From: Flavobacterium acetivorans
GTDB lineage: Bacteria; Bacteroidota; Bacteroidia; Flavobacteriales; Flavobacteriaceae
Length of the DNA stretch: 64,000 bases
Direction of reading: 5' to 3'
Assembly (NCBI RefSeq): GCF_020911885.1
Contig: NZ_CP087132.1
Span: forward strand, 3,472,001-3,536,000
This document shows positions 18,551 to 27,314 of the stretch, one piece after another. The notes under the pieces were generated by a model that worked only from the letters and a program-made list of their open reading frames with translations, had not been told where the DNA came from and did not search any database. Position 1 is the first letter of the stretch, and each line of letters begins with the position of its first letter. Position numbers and translations under genes: made by a program.

Positions 18551-18681
18551 TTAACCGCAAAGTTCGCAAAGTTTTCCGCAAAGTTCACAATGTTTTTTAT
18601 ATTTCAAATTAACATTAAGCTGAATGAAACTTAATGTCTTAATGGTTTAAAAAATACCCAATTATTAAACCGCAAAGTTTT
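18551..18681. repeat. GCAAAG-type dispersed repeats upstream of pyrF
   Basis: TTAACCGCAAAGTTCGCAAA is followed by TTTTCCGCAAAGTTCACAA at 18551-18592. A shorter copy, AAACCGCAAAGTTT, is at 18668-18681. They lie in the leader of pyrF. The unit GCAAAGTTCGCAAAG is shared with 17511-17551 and the inverted repeat at 51346-51438. Confidence 0.55.
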
Positions 18682-18803
18682 ATTTTTTCGTCCTTAGTAT
18701 CTATACAATAATATTCTATTTGATAAAAAAATACCACACTAAATAATTTCAGTATGGCATCTTTTTTCTATTCTCTATAGTCTATTTTCTTTGCTCTTTT
18801 TTC

Positions 18804-19880
18804 TTAGAAAACTTCGCTAGCTTCCTTTAATTTTTCCATATTGTTCACCAATTGTAGCTCGTCAACAATCTTCTGGATATCACCATTCATGATGTTTCCT
18901 AAATCGTATAATGTCAAACCAACTCTGTGATCCGTCACACGACCTTGCGCATAATTGTAAGTACGTATTTTGGCAGAACGGTCACCTGAACTCACTTGTG
19001 AAGTACGTTTTGTAGCATCTTCGGCTTCTTTTTTGGCCAATTCCTGCTCGTACAAACGGGAACGCAATACCGTTAAAGCCTTATCTTTATTTTTATGCTG
19101 TGATTTTTGATCCTGACATTGCGCCACTAATCCTGTAGGAATGTGTGTCAAACGTACGGCCGATTTAGTTGTATTTACCGATTGTCCACCAGGTCCTGAC
19201 GAACAAAAGAAATCCACACGCACATCATTCATATCAATTTGAACGTCAAATTCCTCCGCCTCTGGCAATACCATAACAGTCGCTGCCGAAGTATGAACAC
19301 GTCCTTGAGTTTCGGTTTGAGGAACACGCTGCACACGATGAACACCAGCTTCAAACTTCAAAGTTCCATAAACATCTTCTCCGCTAACTTCAAAAATTAC
19401 CTCTTTGAAACCACCCGAAGTTCCTTCATTCATATCCACAACCGAAGTTCTCCAACCTCTGTTCTCACAATATTTAGTATACATACGGAATAAATCTCCG
19501 GCAAAGATACTTGCTTCATCCCCACCTGTACCGGCACGAATCTCCACCATCACGTTCTTAGCATCTTCTGGATCTTTAGGAATCAGCATAAATTTGATTT
19601 CTTCCTCCAGTTCTGGCAATCTTTCCTTCGCTTCTTCGAGTTGCATCTTGGCCATTTCGGTCATGTCTGCATCACTTCCATCCGCTATTATTTCGTTGGC
19701 TTCATCAATATTAGCCATCAAAAGAACATATTCATCTCTTTTTTCAGCCAAAGCCTTTAGATCCTTATACTCTTTATTCAGCTGCACATAACGCTTCTGA
19801 TCTGAAATCACATCCGGTTGGATGATCAAATCAGAGATCTCATCGAAACGTTGTTTTACTATTTGAAGTCTATCTAACAT
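18804..19880 (-). CDS. prfA: Peptide chain release factor 1
   Basis: 358 residues from the ATG at 19880, close to the 360 of E. coli RF1. It recognises UAA and UAG in the ribosomal A site and triggers peptide release. The GGQ motif that reaches the peptidyl-transferase centre is at 231-233 ([17 protein letters not shown]). The codon-recognition tripeptide PQT at 187-189 ([13 protein letters not shown]) is the RF1 PxT type, not the RF2 SPF type. A TTG at 19907 would extend the frame, but it lies inside the -7 promoter element at 19905-19912, so it cannot be the start. A weak imperfect hairpin at about 18728-18768 followed by TTTTTT may be its terminator. Confidence 0.96.
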   Translation of the reverse strand: MLDRLQIVKQRFDEISDLIIQPDVISDQKRYVQLNKEYKDLKALAEKRDEYVLLMANIDEANEIIADGSDADMTEMAKMQLEEAKERLPELEEEIKFMLIPKDPEDAKNVMVEIRAGTGGDEASIFAGDLFRMYTKYCENRGWRTSVVDMNEGTSGGFKEVIFEVSGEDVYGTLKFEAGVHRVQRVPQTETQGRVHTSAATVMVLPEAEEFDVQIDMNDVRVDFFCSSGPGGQSVNTTKSAVRLTHIPTGLVAQCQDQKSQHKNKDKALTVLRSRLYEQELAKKEAEDATKRTSQVSSGDRSAKIRTYNYAQGRVTDHRVGLTLYDLGNIMNGDIQKIVDELQLVNNMEKLKEASEVF

Positions 19881-19904
19881 AATCTTAGTCCTTTTATTGG
19901 AGTG

Positions 19905-19912
19905 CAAAATTA
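19905..19912 (-). promoter_or_regulatory. -7 element of prfA
   Basis: TAATTTTG on the minus strand fits TAnnTTTG exactly. It lies 24 nt upstream of the prfA ATG. A clear -33 TTG is not present. The element rules out the in-frame TTG start at 19907. Confidence 0.6.
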
Positions 19913-20010
19913 CGAAATTTTTATTTAAAGTTTTCTATTTGATGTTTCAAGTTTTTCAGCTGCTTTTTCAGACTATCCACTGTCTCTTTTTCTGGCAAAA
20001 AAACCCCAAC

Positions 20011-20670
20011 TCTGCAGAGTATAAACCAGTAGAAACAACAAAATACAATCGTAATGGCTCTGCGAAGTAGAAACAACAAAATACAGTCGTGATGGCTCTG
20101 CGAAGTCTCCCGACTTCGTAGCCATTCCAATAATCTACAAAAACAGGAAAATAAAGTATGCTAAAATTAGAACCAAGCTCTTCGAAGTAGAAACAAGTAA
20201 AAACAACAAAATATAATCGTGATGGCTCTGCGAAGTATAAACAAGTAAAAACAACAAAATACAATCATGATGGCTCTGCGAAGTCTCCCGACTTCGTAGC
20301 CATTCCAATAATCTACAAAGACTGGAAAATAAAGTATGCTAAAATTAGAACCAAGCTCTGCAAAGTAGAAACAAGTAGAAACAACAAAATACAATCGTGA
20401 TGGCTCTGCGAAGTCTCCCGACTTCGTAGCCATTCCAATAATCTACAAAGACAGGAAAATAAAGTATGCTAAAATTAGAACCAAGCTCTGCGAACTATAA
20501 ACAAGTAAAAACGACAAAATACAATCGTGATGGCTCTGCGAAGTCTCCCGACTTCGTAGCACAAACTGAGCAAATAATACAATTTCACAATCAAAAGCAG
20601 TCTCTACGAAGTATAAACAAGTCATTACAACAAAAAAATCGTGATAACGCTGCGAAGGGTCCGCTTCGCC
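20011..20670. repeat. Non-coding array of about 130-bp hairpin-bearing repeats
   Basis: The 900-bp gap between prfA and the next gene is filled by direct repeats. Each unit has a GC-rich hairpin GGCTCTGCGAAGTC-TCCC-GACTTCGTAGCC, then CATTCCAATAATCTACAAAG, then ATAAAGTATGCTAAAATTAG, then GAAACAAGTAAAAACAACAA. Hairpin copies are at 20094-20123, 20272-20301, 20402-20431 and 20532-20560. The spacing is 178, 130 and 130 bp, the longer one owing to an extra internal 48-bp copy of the A-rich part. A diverged copy with a different hairpin (GCGAAGGGTCCGCTTCGC) ends the array near 20670. Open frames here encode only repeated FAEPSRLYFVVF-like peptides and are not genes. Confidence 0.85.
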
Positions 20671-20782
20671 TTTCTTTTGATATGATAAAAAACTTTGAAA
20701 TTCCCCATAATATTCTTAACTTGAGAGGTTAAAAATACCACTGAGATCAAATAATATTTGCTCAGAAAAGCGACATACTATC

Positions 20783-21295
20783 ATGGAAAAATACTTGCGT
20801 CAATTGATTACAATTGAATTTGAAGATAAAAAAGACCTTTTTACCGGCTTTCTGATTGATTGGACCGAAGATTGGATTTTGATTAAAAACAATCCCGTTG
20901 ATTTTATTATTGATGGTTATACGATTTTGAAAAACAAAAATGTAAAATCGATTACTCAAGACAAAGACCATGAATTCACCGAAAGAGTCATTAAATTAAA
21001 AGGCCTAAAAACCAGTGCCGAAGAAATAATACCGCTTACTGATTTAGAAACCATTATCCATTTTTTAGCCCATAAATATGAAATTTTTCAGATTACGAAA
21101 AAGTCAGACAAAGCGGTTTATCTGGGTAGACTCATCGAAATCAATGACAAAGAGCTTATAATGGATTTTTTGGGTCCCGAAGGAAAATTTGAGGGAGAAA
21201 TGAGCTTTAAACCTAAAAAAATAAGAGCAATTGAATTTGACACCGACTACATCAACTCCTTAAAATTAATTATCCAAGAAGAAAACAAAAACTAA
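20783..21295 (+). CDS. Hypothetical protein with two similar beta-rich halves
   Basis: 170 residues, not recognised as a named family. There is no signal peptide or membrane segment. The sequence reads as two similar halves: residues 1-60 (LITIEFEDKKDLFTGFLIDWTEDWILIK..DGYTILKNKNVKSI) and 95-165 (FQITKKSDKAVYLGRLIEINDKELIMDFLG..MSFKPKKIRAIEFD). Each has the pattern of a small Sm-like beta-barrel: bent strands with a G-x-L/I-I turn, ending in a KxxxI-type last strand. An RNA- or ligand-binding role would fit such a fold, but that is speculation. The gene follows the hairpin repeat array and is separated from topB by 300 bp. The ATG at 20783 is the only good start. Coding status is supported by its length, composition and normal codon use. 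Confidence 0.7.
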   Translation: MEKYLRQLITIEFEDKKDLFTGFLIDWTEDWILIKNNPVDFIIDGYTILKNKNVKSITQDKDHEFTERVIKLKGLKTSAEEIIPLTDLETIIHFLAHKYEIFQITKKSDKAVYLGRLIEINDKELIMDFLGPEGKFEGEMSFKPKKIRAIEFDTDYINSLKLIIQEENKN

Positions 21296-21410
21296 GTTCC
21301 TTTCTGTTATTCATAGCCTCTGGCGCTCGTTTGTAACCAATGCCCATTTGAATAAACTGTACTTTCAGACGATGAATTATTTCAGGACGGGTCAAAGCCC
21401 AGGCAAAGGC

Positions 21411-21465
21411 ATGGATAAAGCATGGATAGTGTATGGATAGTGTATGGATAGTGTATGAACAATGC
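21411..21465. repeat. Five tandem 11-bp units
   Basis: ATGGATAAAGC, three identical copies of ATGGATAGTGT, and ATGAACAATGC lie head to tail in the 299-bp gap before topB. An 11-bp period is close to one helical turn, so these could be phased protein sites or a simple expandable minisatellite. Nothing else is recognised in this gap except the topB leader. Confidence 0.8.
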
Positions 21466-21594
21466 ATTGGCAAAAACAGCTTCGTTTATCCCAAAACCTC
21501 CTCTTCTATTCCTAACCGTTCATAACTCCCGCTACTTTCTCTTTAATACCAAAATCTAAATTCCTAATTTGCACCCTTAAATTAGAAGGAGAAA

Positions 21595-23886
21595 ATGAAG
21601 GTCTGTATTGCCGAGAAACCAAGTGTAGCACGCGAAATCGCATCCGTTTTGGGAGCCAATACCAAGCATGATGGCTATTATGAAGGCAATGGCTATGCGG
21701 TAACCTACACCTTTGGGCATTTATGCACCTTAAAAGAACCCAACGATTACAAATCCTATTGGAAAAGTTGGGATCTGAACAACCTGCCGATGCTGCCCGA
21801 AAAATTCGAAACCAAAGTGGTACAAAATTCGGGGATCCAAAAGCAATTCAAAATCATAAAAGCGCTATTTGACAAAGCCGAGCTGGTCATCAACTGCGGG
21901 GATGCCGGCCAGGAAGGGGAACTCATTCAGCGCTGGGTGATGAACGAGGCCAATTATAAAGGCGAGGTACAACGTTTATGGATTTCGTCCCTAACCACCG
22001 AAGCCATCAAAGAAGGTTTTGAAAACCTGAAACCATCGGCTAATTACGACAATTTATATTATGCGGGTTTTTCCAGAGCCATTGGCGACTGGCTACTGGG
22101 CATGAACGCAACCCGTTTGTACACCGTAAAACACGGAGGTTACAAACAAGTGTTGTCCATTGGACGGGTGCAAACTCCTACATTGGCAATGGTGGTAGAT
22201 CGCTTTAAAGAAATTGAAAATTTCAAACCACAACCCTATTGGGAACTGCAAACCTTATATCGAGAAATCCTTTTCAGCTATGAGGAAGGTCGCTTTTTGA
22301 AAAAGGAAGATGGAGAACTTTTAGCCAATAAAGTCCAAGAAAGTGATTTCGAAATTGTCGCTGTCGAAAGAAAAAACGGCAATGAATATGCTCCAAAACT
22401 GTTTGATTTAACAGGTTTACAGGTGTATTGCAATACTAAGTTTGGATTTTCGGCAGATGAAACGCTTAAGATTGTCCAAACCTTATACGAACAAAAGGTA
22501 GTTACTTATCCCAGAGTGGATACCACTTTTCTGCCAAATGACATCTATCCAAAAGTGCCCGGCATTCTGCAAAAACTAAGTAATTATGCCGTACTGACGC
22601 AGCCGCTTTTGGAGAAAAAAATAAAAAAATCGACTAAGGTTTTCAATGATAAAAAAGTAACTGATCACCATGCGATTATCCCCACGGGAATTCAATCGAA
22701 TTTGCAATACAATCAGCAACAAGTATATGATATTATTGTGAAACGATTTATCGCAGTATTTTATGATGATTGCTTGGTCGCCAATACTAGTGTAATTGGA
22801 AAAGCAGCCGAGGTAGCCTTCAAAACGACCGGAAAAGAAATCTTAAAAAAAGGATGGCGCATTGTTTTTGAAGACCCCAACGCCAAAGAAAAAGAGGCTG
22901 ATATATTACCCAATTTTGTAGTAGGCGAAAAAGGCCCACATCAGCCTTCGTTTTTAGAAAAAGAAACCAAACCGCCCAATCAGTTTACCGAGGCGACTTT
23001 GTTGCGCGCGATGGAAACCGCCGGAAAACAAGTCGATGATGAAGATTTACGCGAGTTGATGAAAGAAAACGGCATTGGTCGCCCGTCAACACGAGCCAAT
23101 ATTATTGAAACGCTTTTTAAACGCCAATACATCGTTCGAAACAAAAAACAAGTATTGCCAACACCAACAGGAATCCAACTTATTGACACCATTCAAAATG
23201 AATTGATCAAGTCGGCTGAATTAACGGGAAGCTGGGAAAAGCAACTGAAAGACATTGAAAAAGGTAGCTTTACCGCTGGCGCCTTTATCAATAATATGAA
23301 ACGCATGGTCGAAGCTTTGGTTTATGAAGTCCGAAGCGAAACCAGACACGCCAATATTTCTCATGCCGAAAGTACTCAAAAGCAATTGGCTACGGTGGAA
23401 AAAAAGAAAGTCGCGGGGATTTTGGCGGAAGCCTGCCCAAAATGTAAAAAAGCAAGCTTAATAAAAGGAAAACAAGCCTACGGCTGTGCCGATTATAAAG
23501 CGGGCTGTAATTTCCTGTTGCCTTTTAGTTTTGCCGAGAAAAAAATATCCGAGAATCAATACTTAAGATTGCTTCAAAAAGGTTCTACGGTTAACTTAAA
23601 AGACTTCAAAACCGATGCAGGTGCTGTAGAAGGTTTACTGCGTTTTGATGAAAACTTCAAATTGGTTTTAGAACCAAAAAAGACGATAACCAAAACAACA
23701 TCGGATGAATTGTCTTGTCCCAAATGTCAAAAAGGTACTGTTCTAAAAGGAAAAACGGCCTATGGTTGCGGGAATTATAAACTGGGCTGTGATTTCAAAG
23801 TGACTTTTGATGTGGTTAGAGAAAATCTAAAAGATCAAAAACCAACCAGGGAATTGGTCCATGCTATTTTGAAAAAGAATGCCTAA
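21595..23886 (+). CDS. topB: DNA topoisomerase III (type IA)
   Basis: 763 residues. Type IA topoisomerases cut one strand through a 5'-phosphotyrosine and unlink DNA, notably recombination and replication intermediates. The TOPRIM domain starts at KVCIAEKPSVAREIA with E7. The active-site tyrosine is Y305 in VVTYPRVDT, and SIGRVQTPTLAMVV (188-201) is the family motif. The C-terminus carries two four-cysteine modules, CPKCKKASLIKGKQAYGCADY and CPKCQKGTVLKGKTAYGCGNY, which look like zinc ribbons. The TOPRIM DxDxE motif reads D103-A-G105-Q-E107, so the second Asp is Gly; the flanking GELI is conserved. The start is set by an unusually good AAGGAG 3 nt before the ATG, rare for this phylum. Confidence 0.93.
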   Translation: MKVCIAEKPSVAREIASVLGANTKHDGYYEGNGYAVTYTFGHLCTLKEPNDYKSYWKSWDLNNLPMLPEKFETKVVQNSGIQKQFKIIKALFDKAELVINCGDAGQEGELIQRWVMNEANYKGEVQRLWISSLTTEAIKEGFENLKPSANYDNLYYAGFSRAIGDWLLGMNATRLYTVKHGGYKQVLSIGRVQTPTLAMVVDRFKEIENFKPQPYWELQTLYREILFSYEEGRFLKKEDGELLANKVQESDFEIVAVERKNGNEYAPKLFDLTGLQVYCNTKFGFSADETLKIVQTLYEQKVVTYPRVDTTFLPNDIYPKVPGILQKLSNYAVLTQPLLEKKIKKSTKVFNDKKVTDHHAIIPTGIQSNLQYNQQQVYDIIVKRFIAVFYDDCLVANTSVIGKAAEVAFKTTGKEILKKGWRIVFEDPNAKEKEADILPNFVVGEKGPHQPSFLEKETKPPNQFTEATLLRAMETAGKQVDDEDLRELMKENGIGRPSTRANIIETLFKRQYIVRNKKQVLPTPTGIQLIDTIQNELIKSAELTGSWEKQLKDIEKGSFTAGAFINNMKRMVEALVYEVRSETRHANISHAESTQKQLATVEKKKVAGILAEACPKCKKASLIKGKQAYGCADYKAGCNFLLPFSFAEKKISENQYLRLLQKGSTVNLKDFKTDAGAVEGLLRFDENFKLVLEPKKTITKTTSDELSCPKCQKGTVLKGKTAYGCGNYKLGCDFKVTFDVVRENLKDQKPTRELVHAILKKNA

Positions 23887-24115
23887 CCGCCTGTATTTGT
23901 TTGCAAGATTTACAAAAAGCTACAGTTATGCTAGTTTCTCTATCTAAAAAAAGCAAAATTGTTTCAATTAGCATCCTATCCTACTTCGTATTAAAATTAT
24001 AATACGTTGAAAAAAAGTATTTTACATCTTTTAAATATTAGAAAGTAAAAAAGTCAGACTATTCTATTTTTTTATAATTTAGCTTGTTCAAAACAACTTC
24101 AAATATTTTAGGCAA

Positions 24116-24595
24116 ATGATTCAAAAAATGACTCTTATACTGCTTTTGTCAGTCATTGTTTCCTGCAAAAATTCTGATTCTAACGAAAAAGAAAAAATCA
24201 AAACTGCTCATTGGATGCTGGGGAAATGGGAAGCCAAAACACCGGATGGAACTCTTTCTGAAAACTGGGAGAAATTGAATGACAGCACTTATAAAGGACA
24301 ATCTTATTTCATAAAAGATAAGGATACTTTGCATTTTGAAACGATGCTTTTGCAACAAACCGCAGAGGAACTGGATTATATTGCCACCGTAAAAGGACAA
24401 AATGATGATAAGGCTGTTACCTTTAAACTAATCGAAACTGCCGAAAAGGAATTGCGTTTTGAAAACCCAAAACACGATTATCCTCAAACAATCAGCTACA
24501 AACAAATTTCCAATGAAAGTTTGACTGCTGAAATATCAGGTCTGCAATTTGGAAAACCAAGTTCGGAAAAGTATTCCATGAAGAAAATCAAATAG
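24116..24595 (+). CDS. DUF6265-like lipoprotein
   Basis: 159 residues. A lipoprotein signal ends at C17 (LILLLSVIVSC), so the mature protein should be membrane-anchored. The mature part fits the DUF6265 pattern: AHWMLGKWEAKTPDG.LSENWEKLNDSTYKG near the start and RFENPKHDYPQTISYKQ near the end, a small lipocalin-like beta-barrel. No enzymatic function is known to me. It is transcribed alone, with a terminator 32 bp after the stop. Confidence 0.78.
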   Translation: MIQKMTLILLLSVIVSCKNSDSNEKEKIKTAHWMLGKWEAKTPDGTLSENWEKLNDSTYKGQSYFIKDKDTLHFETMLLQQTAEELDYIATVKGQNDDKAVTFKLIETAEKELRFENPKHDYPQTISYKQISNESLTAEISGLQFGKPSSEKYSMKKIK

Positions 24596-24626
24596 AAAAG
24601 AAAGCTAATTACCTACTATTCAAACT

Positions 24627-24656
24627 AACTTGCTCTAAAAAAGCAAGTTTTTTTTT
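24627..24656 (+). terminator. Terminator of the DUF6265 lipoprotein gene
   Basis: An 8-bp stem (AACTTGCT with AGCAAGTT) and a 7-nt loop, running into nine consecutive T. Confidence 0.85.
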
Positions 24657-24712
24657 CGCTATTAATTTACTGAATAACAACAGGCTAAAGCTAAATCCCA
24701 CTTCTCTATTCA

Positions 24713-24727
24713 TATTTAATCTAAATA
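24713..24727 (+). promoter_or_regulatory. Candidate metal-regulator operator upstream of the siderophore receptor
   Basis: TATTTAATCTAAATA is a perfect 6-3-6 inverted repeat ending 3 bp upstream of the -33 element. Its core resembles the TTTAGnTTAATCTAAA-type sites ascribed to DtxR/MntR-like and Fur-like iron regulators in Bacteroidota. Iron repression of the receptor would fit, but the identity of the regulator is inferred. Confidence 0.4.
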
Positions 24728-24730
24728 AGT

Positions 24731-24761
24731 TTTGTTAAACCAAAATCAGGTTCTATATTTG
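24731..24761 (+). promoter_or_regulatory. Promoter of the siderophore receptor
   Basis: TTTG (24731-24734), a 19-bp spacer, then TATATTTG (24754-24761). This matches the Bacteroidota consensus at every fixed position. The start codon is 35 nt downstream of the -7 element. Confidence 0.75.
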
Positions 24762-24795
24762 CATCGTTATTTTTAATTATTCCAAATAAACAATT

Positions 24796-27189
24796 ATGAG
24801 CAGGCAAATTAGAATATTATTTATCTTACTATTTACTTCATTTTATATGCAAGCCCAAGAATCGGGAATCATCGAAGGAAAAATACTTTCTGCTGATGGA
24901 TATCCTCTTCCTGGAATAGCAATCAAATTAGGAAAAGAAGCAAAAACAACCCAAACAGATCGTAATGGTGAGTTTAACTTCACCAATTTCCCTACCGGAA
25001 GCCATACCATTACTCTAGAAGGAAGTGGAATGAAGAAACAATCCAAAGAGATTAAAGTTTTGGCCAACCAAACTAATTTTGTGGAATTTAGATTAATAGA
25101 AGACATTACTACCCTAAAGGAATTGGTAATTCAAATTAAACAAACACCCAATAAAAAAAGAGAGACCGTACTATCCGGTTTAGATATAAAGCCAATAGAC
25201 TTACCTCAAAGTATACAAATAGTGGGGCATCACGTTATTGAGCAGCAACAAGCGATACGATTGAGCGATGTAATTAAAAACGTAAACGGAGTATACGTTG
25301 GTTCAGCCCGTGGAGGTAGCCAAGAATCATTTTGGTCCAGAGGATATGATATGTCTACAAATAACATGTTTAAAAACGGTTTCCGTTTCAACAATGGTTC
25401 CATTCCGGAAGTATCTTCATTAGAAAGGATAGAAGTCCTTAAAGGAAGTGCCGCTTTATTATTTGGTAATGTTGCTCCGGGAGGAATCTTGAATATGGTG
25501 ACTAAAAAGCCTTCTTTTAAGAAAGGTGGAGAACTTAGCATGCAAATGGGAAGCAATGCTTTCTACAAACCTTCGGTTGATATTTATGGACCATTAAACA
25601 ATTCGATTGCCTACCGTTTTACAGGTTCTTATGAAAACTCTGAGAGCTTTAGGGATGTAGTAAAAAAAGAACGCTACTATATCAACCCATCGGTGCTTTT
25701 TAAAGCAAGTGACAAAACCGAAATTGTATTGCAAGGAGATTATTTACATGACAATTGGACTCCTGATTTTGGAACAGCCATCATCGGTAAAGAAATTATA
25801 GACTTACCAAGAAATACCTATCTGGGGGCAACTTGGTCAAACGGTCAAACAAGACAAGCCAGCGTTTCTGGATTAGTGAAACATGAATTTAACGACAATT
25901 GGAAACTGAATTTCAACAGTTCATTTCAAAATTACAACAGAACCTCAAAAGGTACAGAACGCATCCAACCAAAAAATAATGGAGACTGGGAAAGACCATT
26001 GGGACAAAACAAAAACTTGGAACAAATTATTGGCGAACAAATTAGCTTACAAGGAAATTTTGTTACAGGCAAGATAAAACATCAACTATTTACAGGAATT
26101 GATTTTGAAAATTCATTTGCACAAGCCTACACTTTTACATTTGACCCAAAAACTTATGGAAGCGGTAACATCTTTGACTTTGATAATTTTGACCAAGGAG
26201 GTGCCATACCAGAAGGTACAAATACCAAAATAGTAAAAACAGATACGAACCGTTTTGGAATCTATGCCCAAGATTTAATTTCTCTTACTGATAAATTCAA
26301 AGTATTGGCAGGATTGCGTTGGTCATGGCAGGAAGCACAAGCTGACACACATGATTTAACCAAGAGTCCTGTTGAAATTAAAAAAGAACAAAACCGTATC
26401 GATCAAGCTTTTACTCCAAAGTTAGGTTTGGTTTTCCAACCAACAAAAGACATGTCGTTATTTGCTAGCTATTCTAATTCTTTTACACCAAATACTGGAA
26501 CAACAGTAGATCTAAAAGTAATCAAACCTTCCATAATAGATCAATATGAAATGGGAATCAAGAAAGATTTTTGGAGAGGTATATTAAGCACAAACATTAC
26601 CTTATACCAAATTGAGAACAGCAATTTAGCACAAACTGCCGAATTTAAAGCAGATGGATCACCCAATACCGACACCAGCATAAAGGTCTTAAGCGGATCT
26701 ACTAAAAGTAAAGGTGTGGAACTGGACATAACAGCTCGCCCTACAGAAGGCCTAAGCATAATGGCCGGTTACAGCTATAACGACATGCGTTATACTAAAA
26801 CTTCAGGACTAGAAGGAAGCTTTATCGTAGGAGATCGTCTGGCTAGAACACCAGCTAACACGGCTAACCTAAGCTTCTTTTATACCTTACCTTCAGGCTT
26901 ATTGAAAGGAATATCTTTTGGAGCAAATTCAAATTATATTGGAAAAAGAGTAGGCGGATGGAACAACCAATATAAAGCTACAGAACCTAATGGAATTTTT
27001 GATAGAGAAATTCCACTAGAAGCTTACACAACCATAGATGTTTCTGCTGGTTATGAATGGGGGAAATTCTCCATACTGTGTAAACTATCTAACCTTACTA
27101 ATGAATTGAATTACACCGTTCACGAAAATTACAGTGTAAACCCAATCGCTCCACGCCAAGTAATGACATCTTTAAAATACAAGTTCTAA
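24796..27189 (+). CDS. TonB-dependent siderophore receptor
   Basis: 797 residues. This is an outer-membrane gated channel that imports ferric siderophores using TonB energy. A signal peptide (LLFTSFYMQAQ) is followed by a carboxypeptidase-regulatory-like beta domain (about 24-108, IIEGKILSADGYPLPGIAIKLG). The plug (about 125-270) has DLPQSIQIVGHHVIEQQQAIRLSDVIKNV and the LKGSAALLFGNVAPGGILNMVTKKP motif. A 22-strand barrel follows, ending in the terminal aromatic signature PRQVMTSLKYKF. The plug style is that of the FhuE/FpvA/FoxA siderophore group, not of SusC. The specific siderophore is unknown. It has a consensus promoter with an operator-like palindrome upstream and a PepSY membrane protein 125 bp downstream. 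Confidence 0.93.
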   Translation: MSRQIRILFILLFTSFYMQAQESGIIEGKILSADGYPLPGIAIKLGKEAKTTQTDRNGEFNFTNFPTGSHTITLEGSGMKKQSKEIKVLANQTNFVEFRLIEDITTLKELVIQIKQTPNKKRETVLSGLDIKPIDLPQSIQIVGHHVIEQQQAIRLSDVIKNVNGVYVGSARGGSQESFWSRGYDMSTNNMFKNGFRFNNGSIPEVSSLERIEVLKGSAALLFGNVAPGGILNMVTKKPSFKKGGELSMQMGSNAFYKPSVDIYGPLNNSIAYRFTGSYENSESFRDVVKKERYYINPSVLFKASDKTEIVLQGDYLHDNWTPDFGTAIIGKEIIDLPRNTYLGATWSNGQTRQASVSGLVKHEFNDNWKLNFNSSFQNYNRTSKGTERIQPKNNGDWERPLGQNKNLEQIIGEQISLQGNFVTGKIKHQLFTGIDFENSFAQAYTFTFDPKTYGSGNIFDFDNFDQGGAIPEGTNTKIVKTDTNRFGIYAQDLISLTDKFKVLAGLRWSWQEAQADTHDLTKSPVEIKKEQNRIDQAFTPKLGLVFQPTKDMSLFASYSNSFTPNTGTTVDLKVIKPSIIDQYEMGIKKDFWRGILSTNITLYQIENSNLAQTAEFKADGSPNTDTSIKVLSGSTKSKGVELDITARPTEGLSIMAGYSYNDMRYTKTSGLEGSFIVGDRLARTPANTANLSFFYTLPSGLLKGISFGANSNYIGKRVGGWNNQYKATEPNGIFDREIPLEAYTTIDVSAGYEWGKFSILCKLSNLTNELNYTVHENYSVNPIAPRQVMTSLKYKF

Positions 27190-27314
27190 AAACAATCCTA
27201 ACATTGTGATTCAAAAACTTTTTGCTGCTTTGAAACAACTATCAAAACAGCAAAAAGTTTTTGAATTATAATAGCAAAATAGATTATTTTCGCAAACGCA
27301 AAACAGCAGCCAAA

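Noticed and set aside
18541..18588. Upstream ATG for pyrF at 18588
   Set aside because: The extension is encoded by the dispersed GCAAAG repeat and is absent from the enzyme family.
19881..19907. TTG start for prfA at 19907
   Set aside because: It lies within the -7 promoter element, so it would not be transcribed.
20011..20670. CRISPR array or integron attC array
   Set aside because: Units are 130-178 bp with near-identical linkers rather than unique 30-bp spacers. No cas genes, integrase or cassette genes are nearby.
20167..20732. Open frames of 60-98 codons on both strands across the repeat array
   Set aside because: They translate to repeated FAEPSRLYFVVF-type peptides produced by the DNA repeats, have no start context, and overlap each other in several frames.
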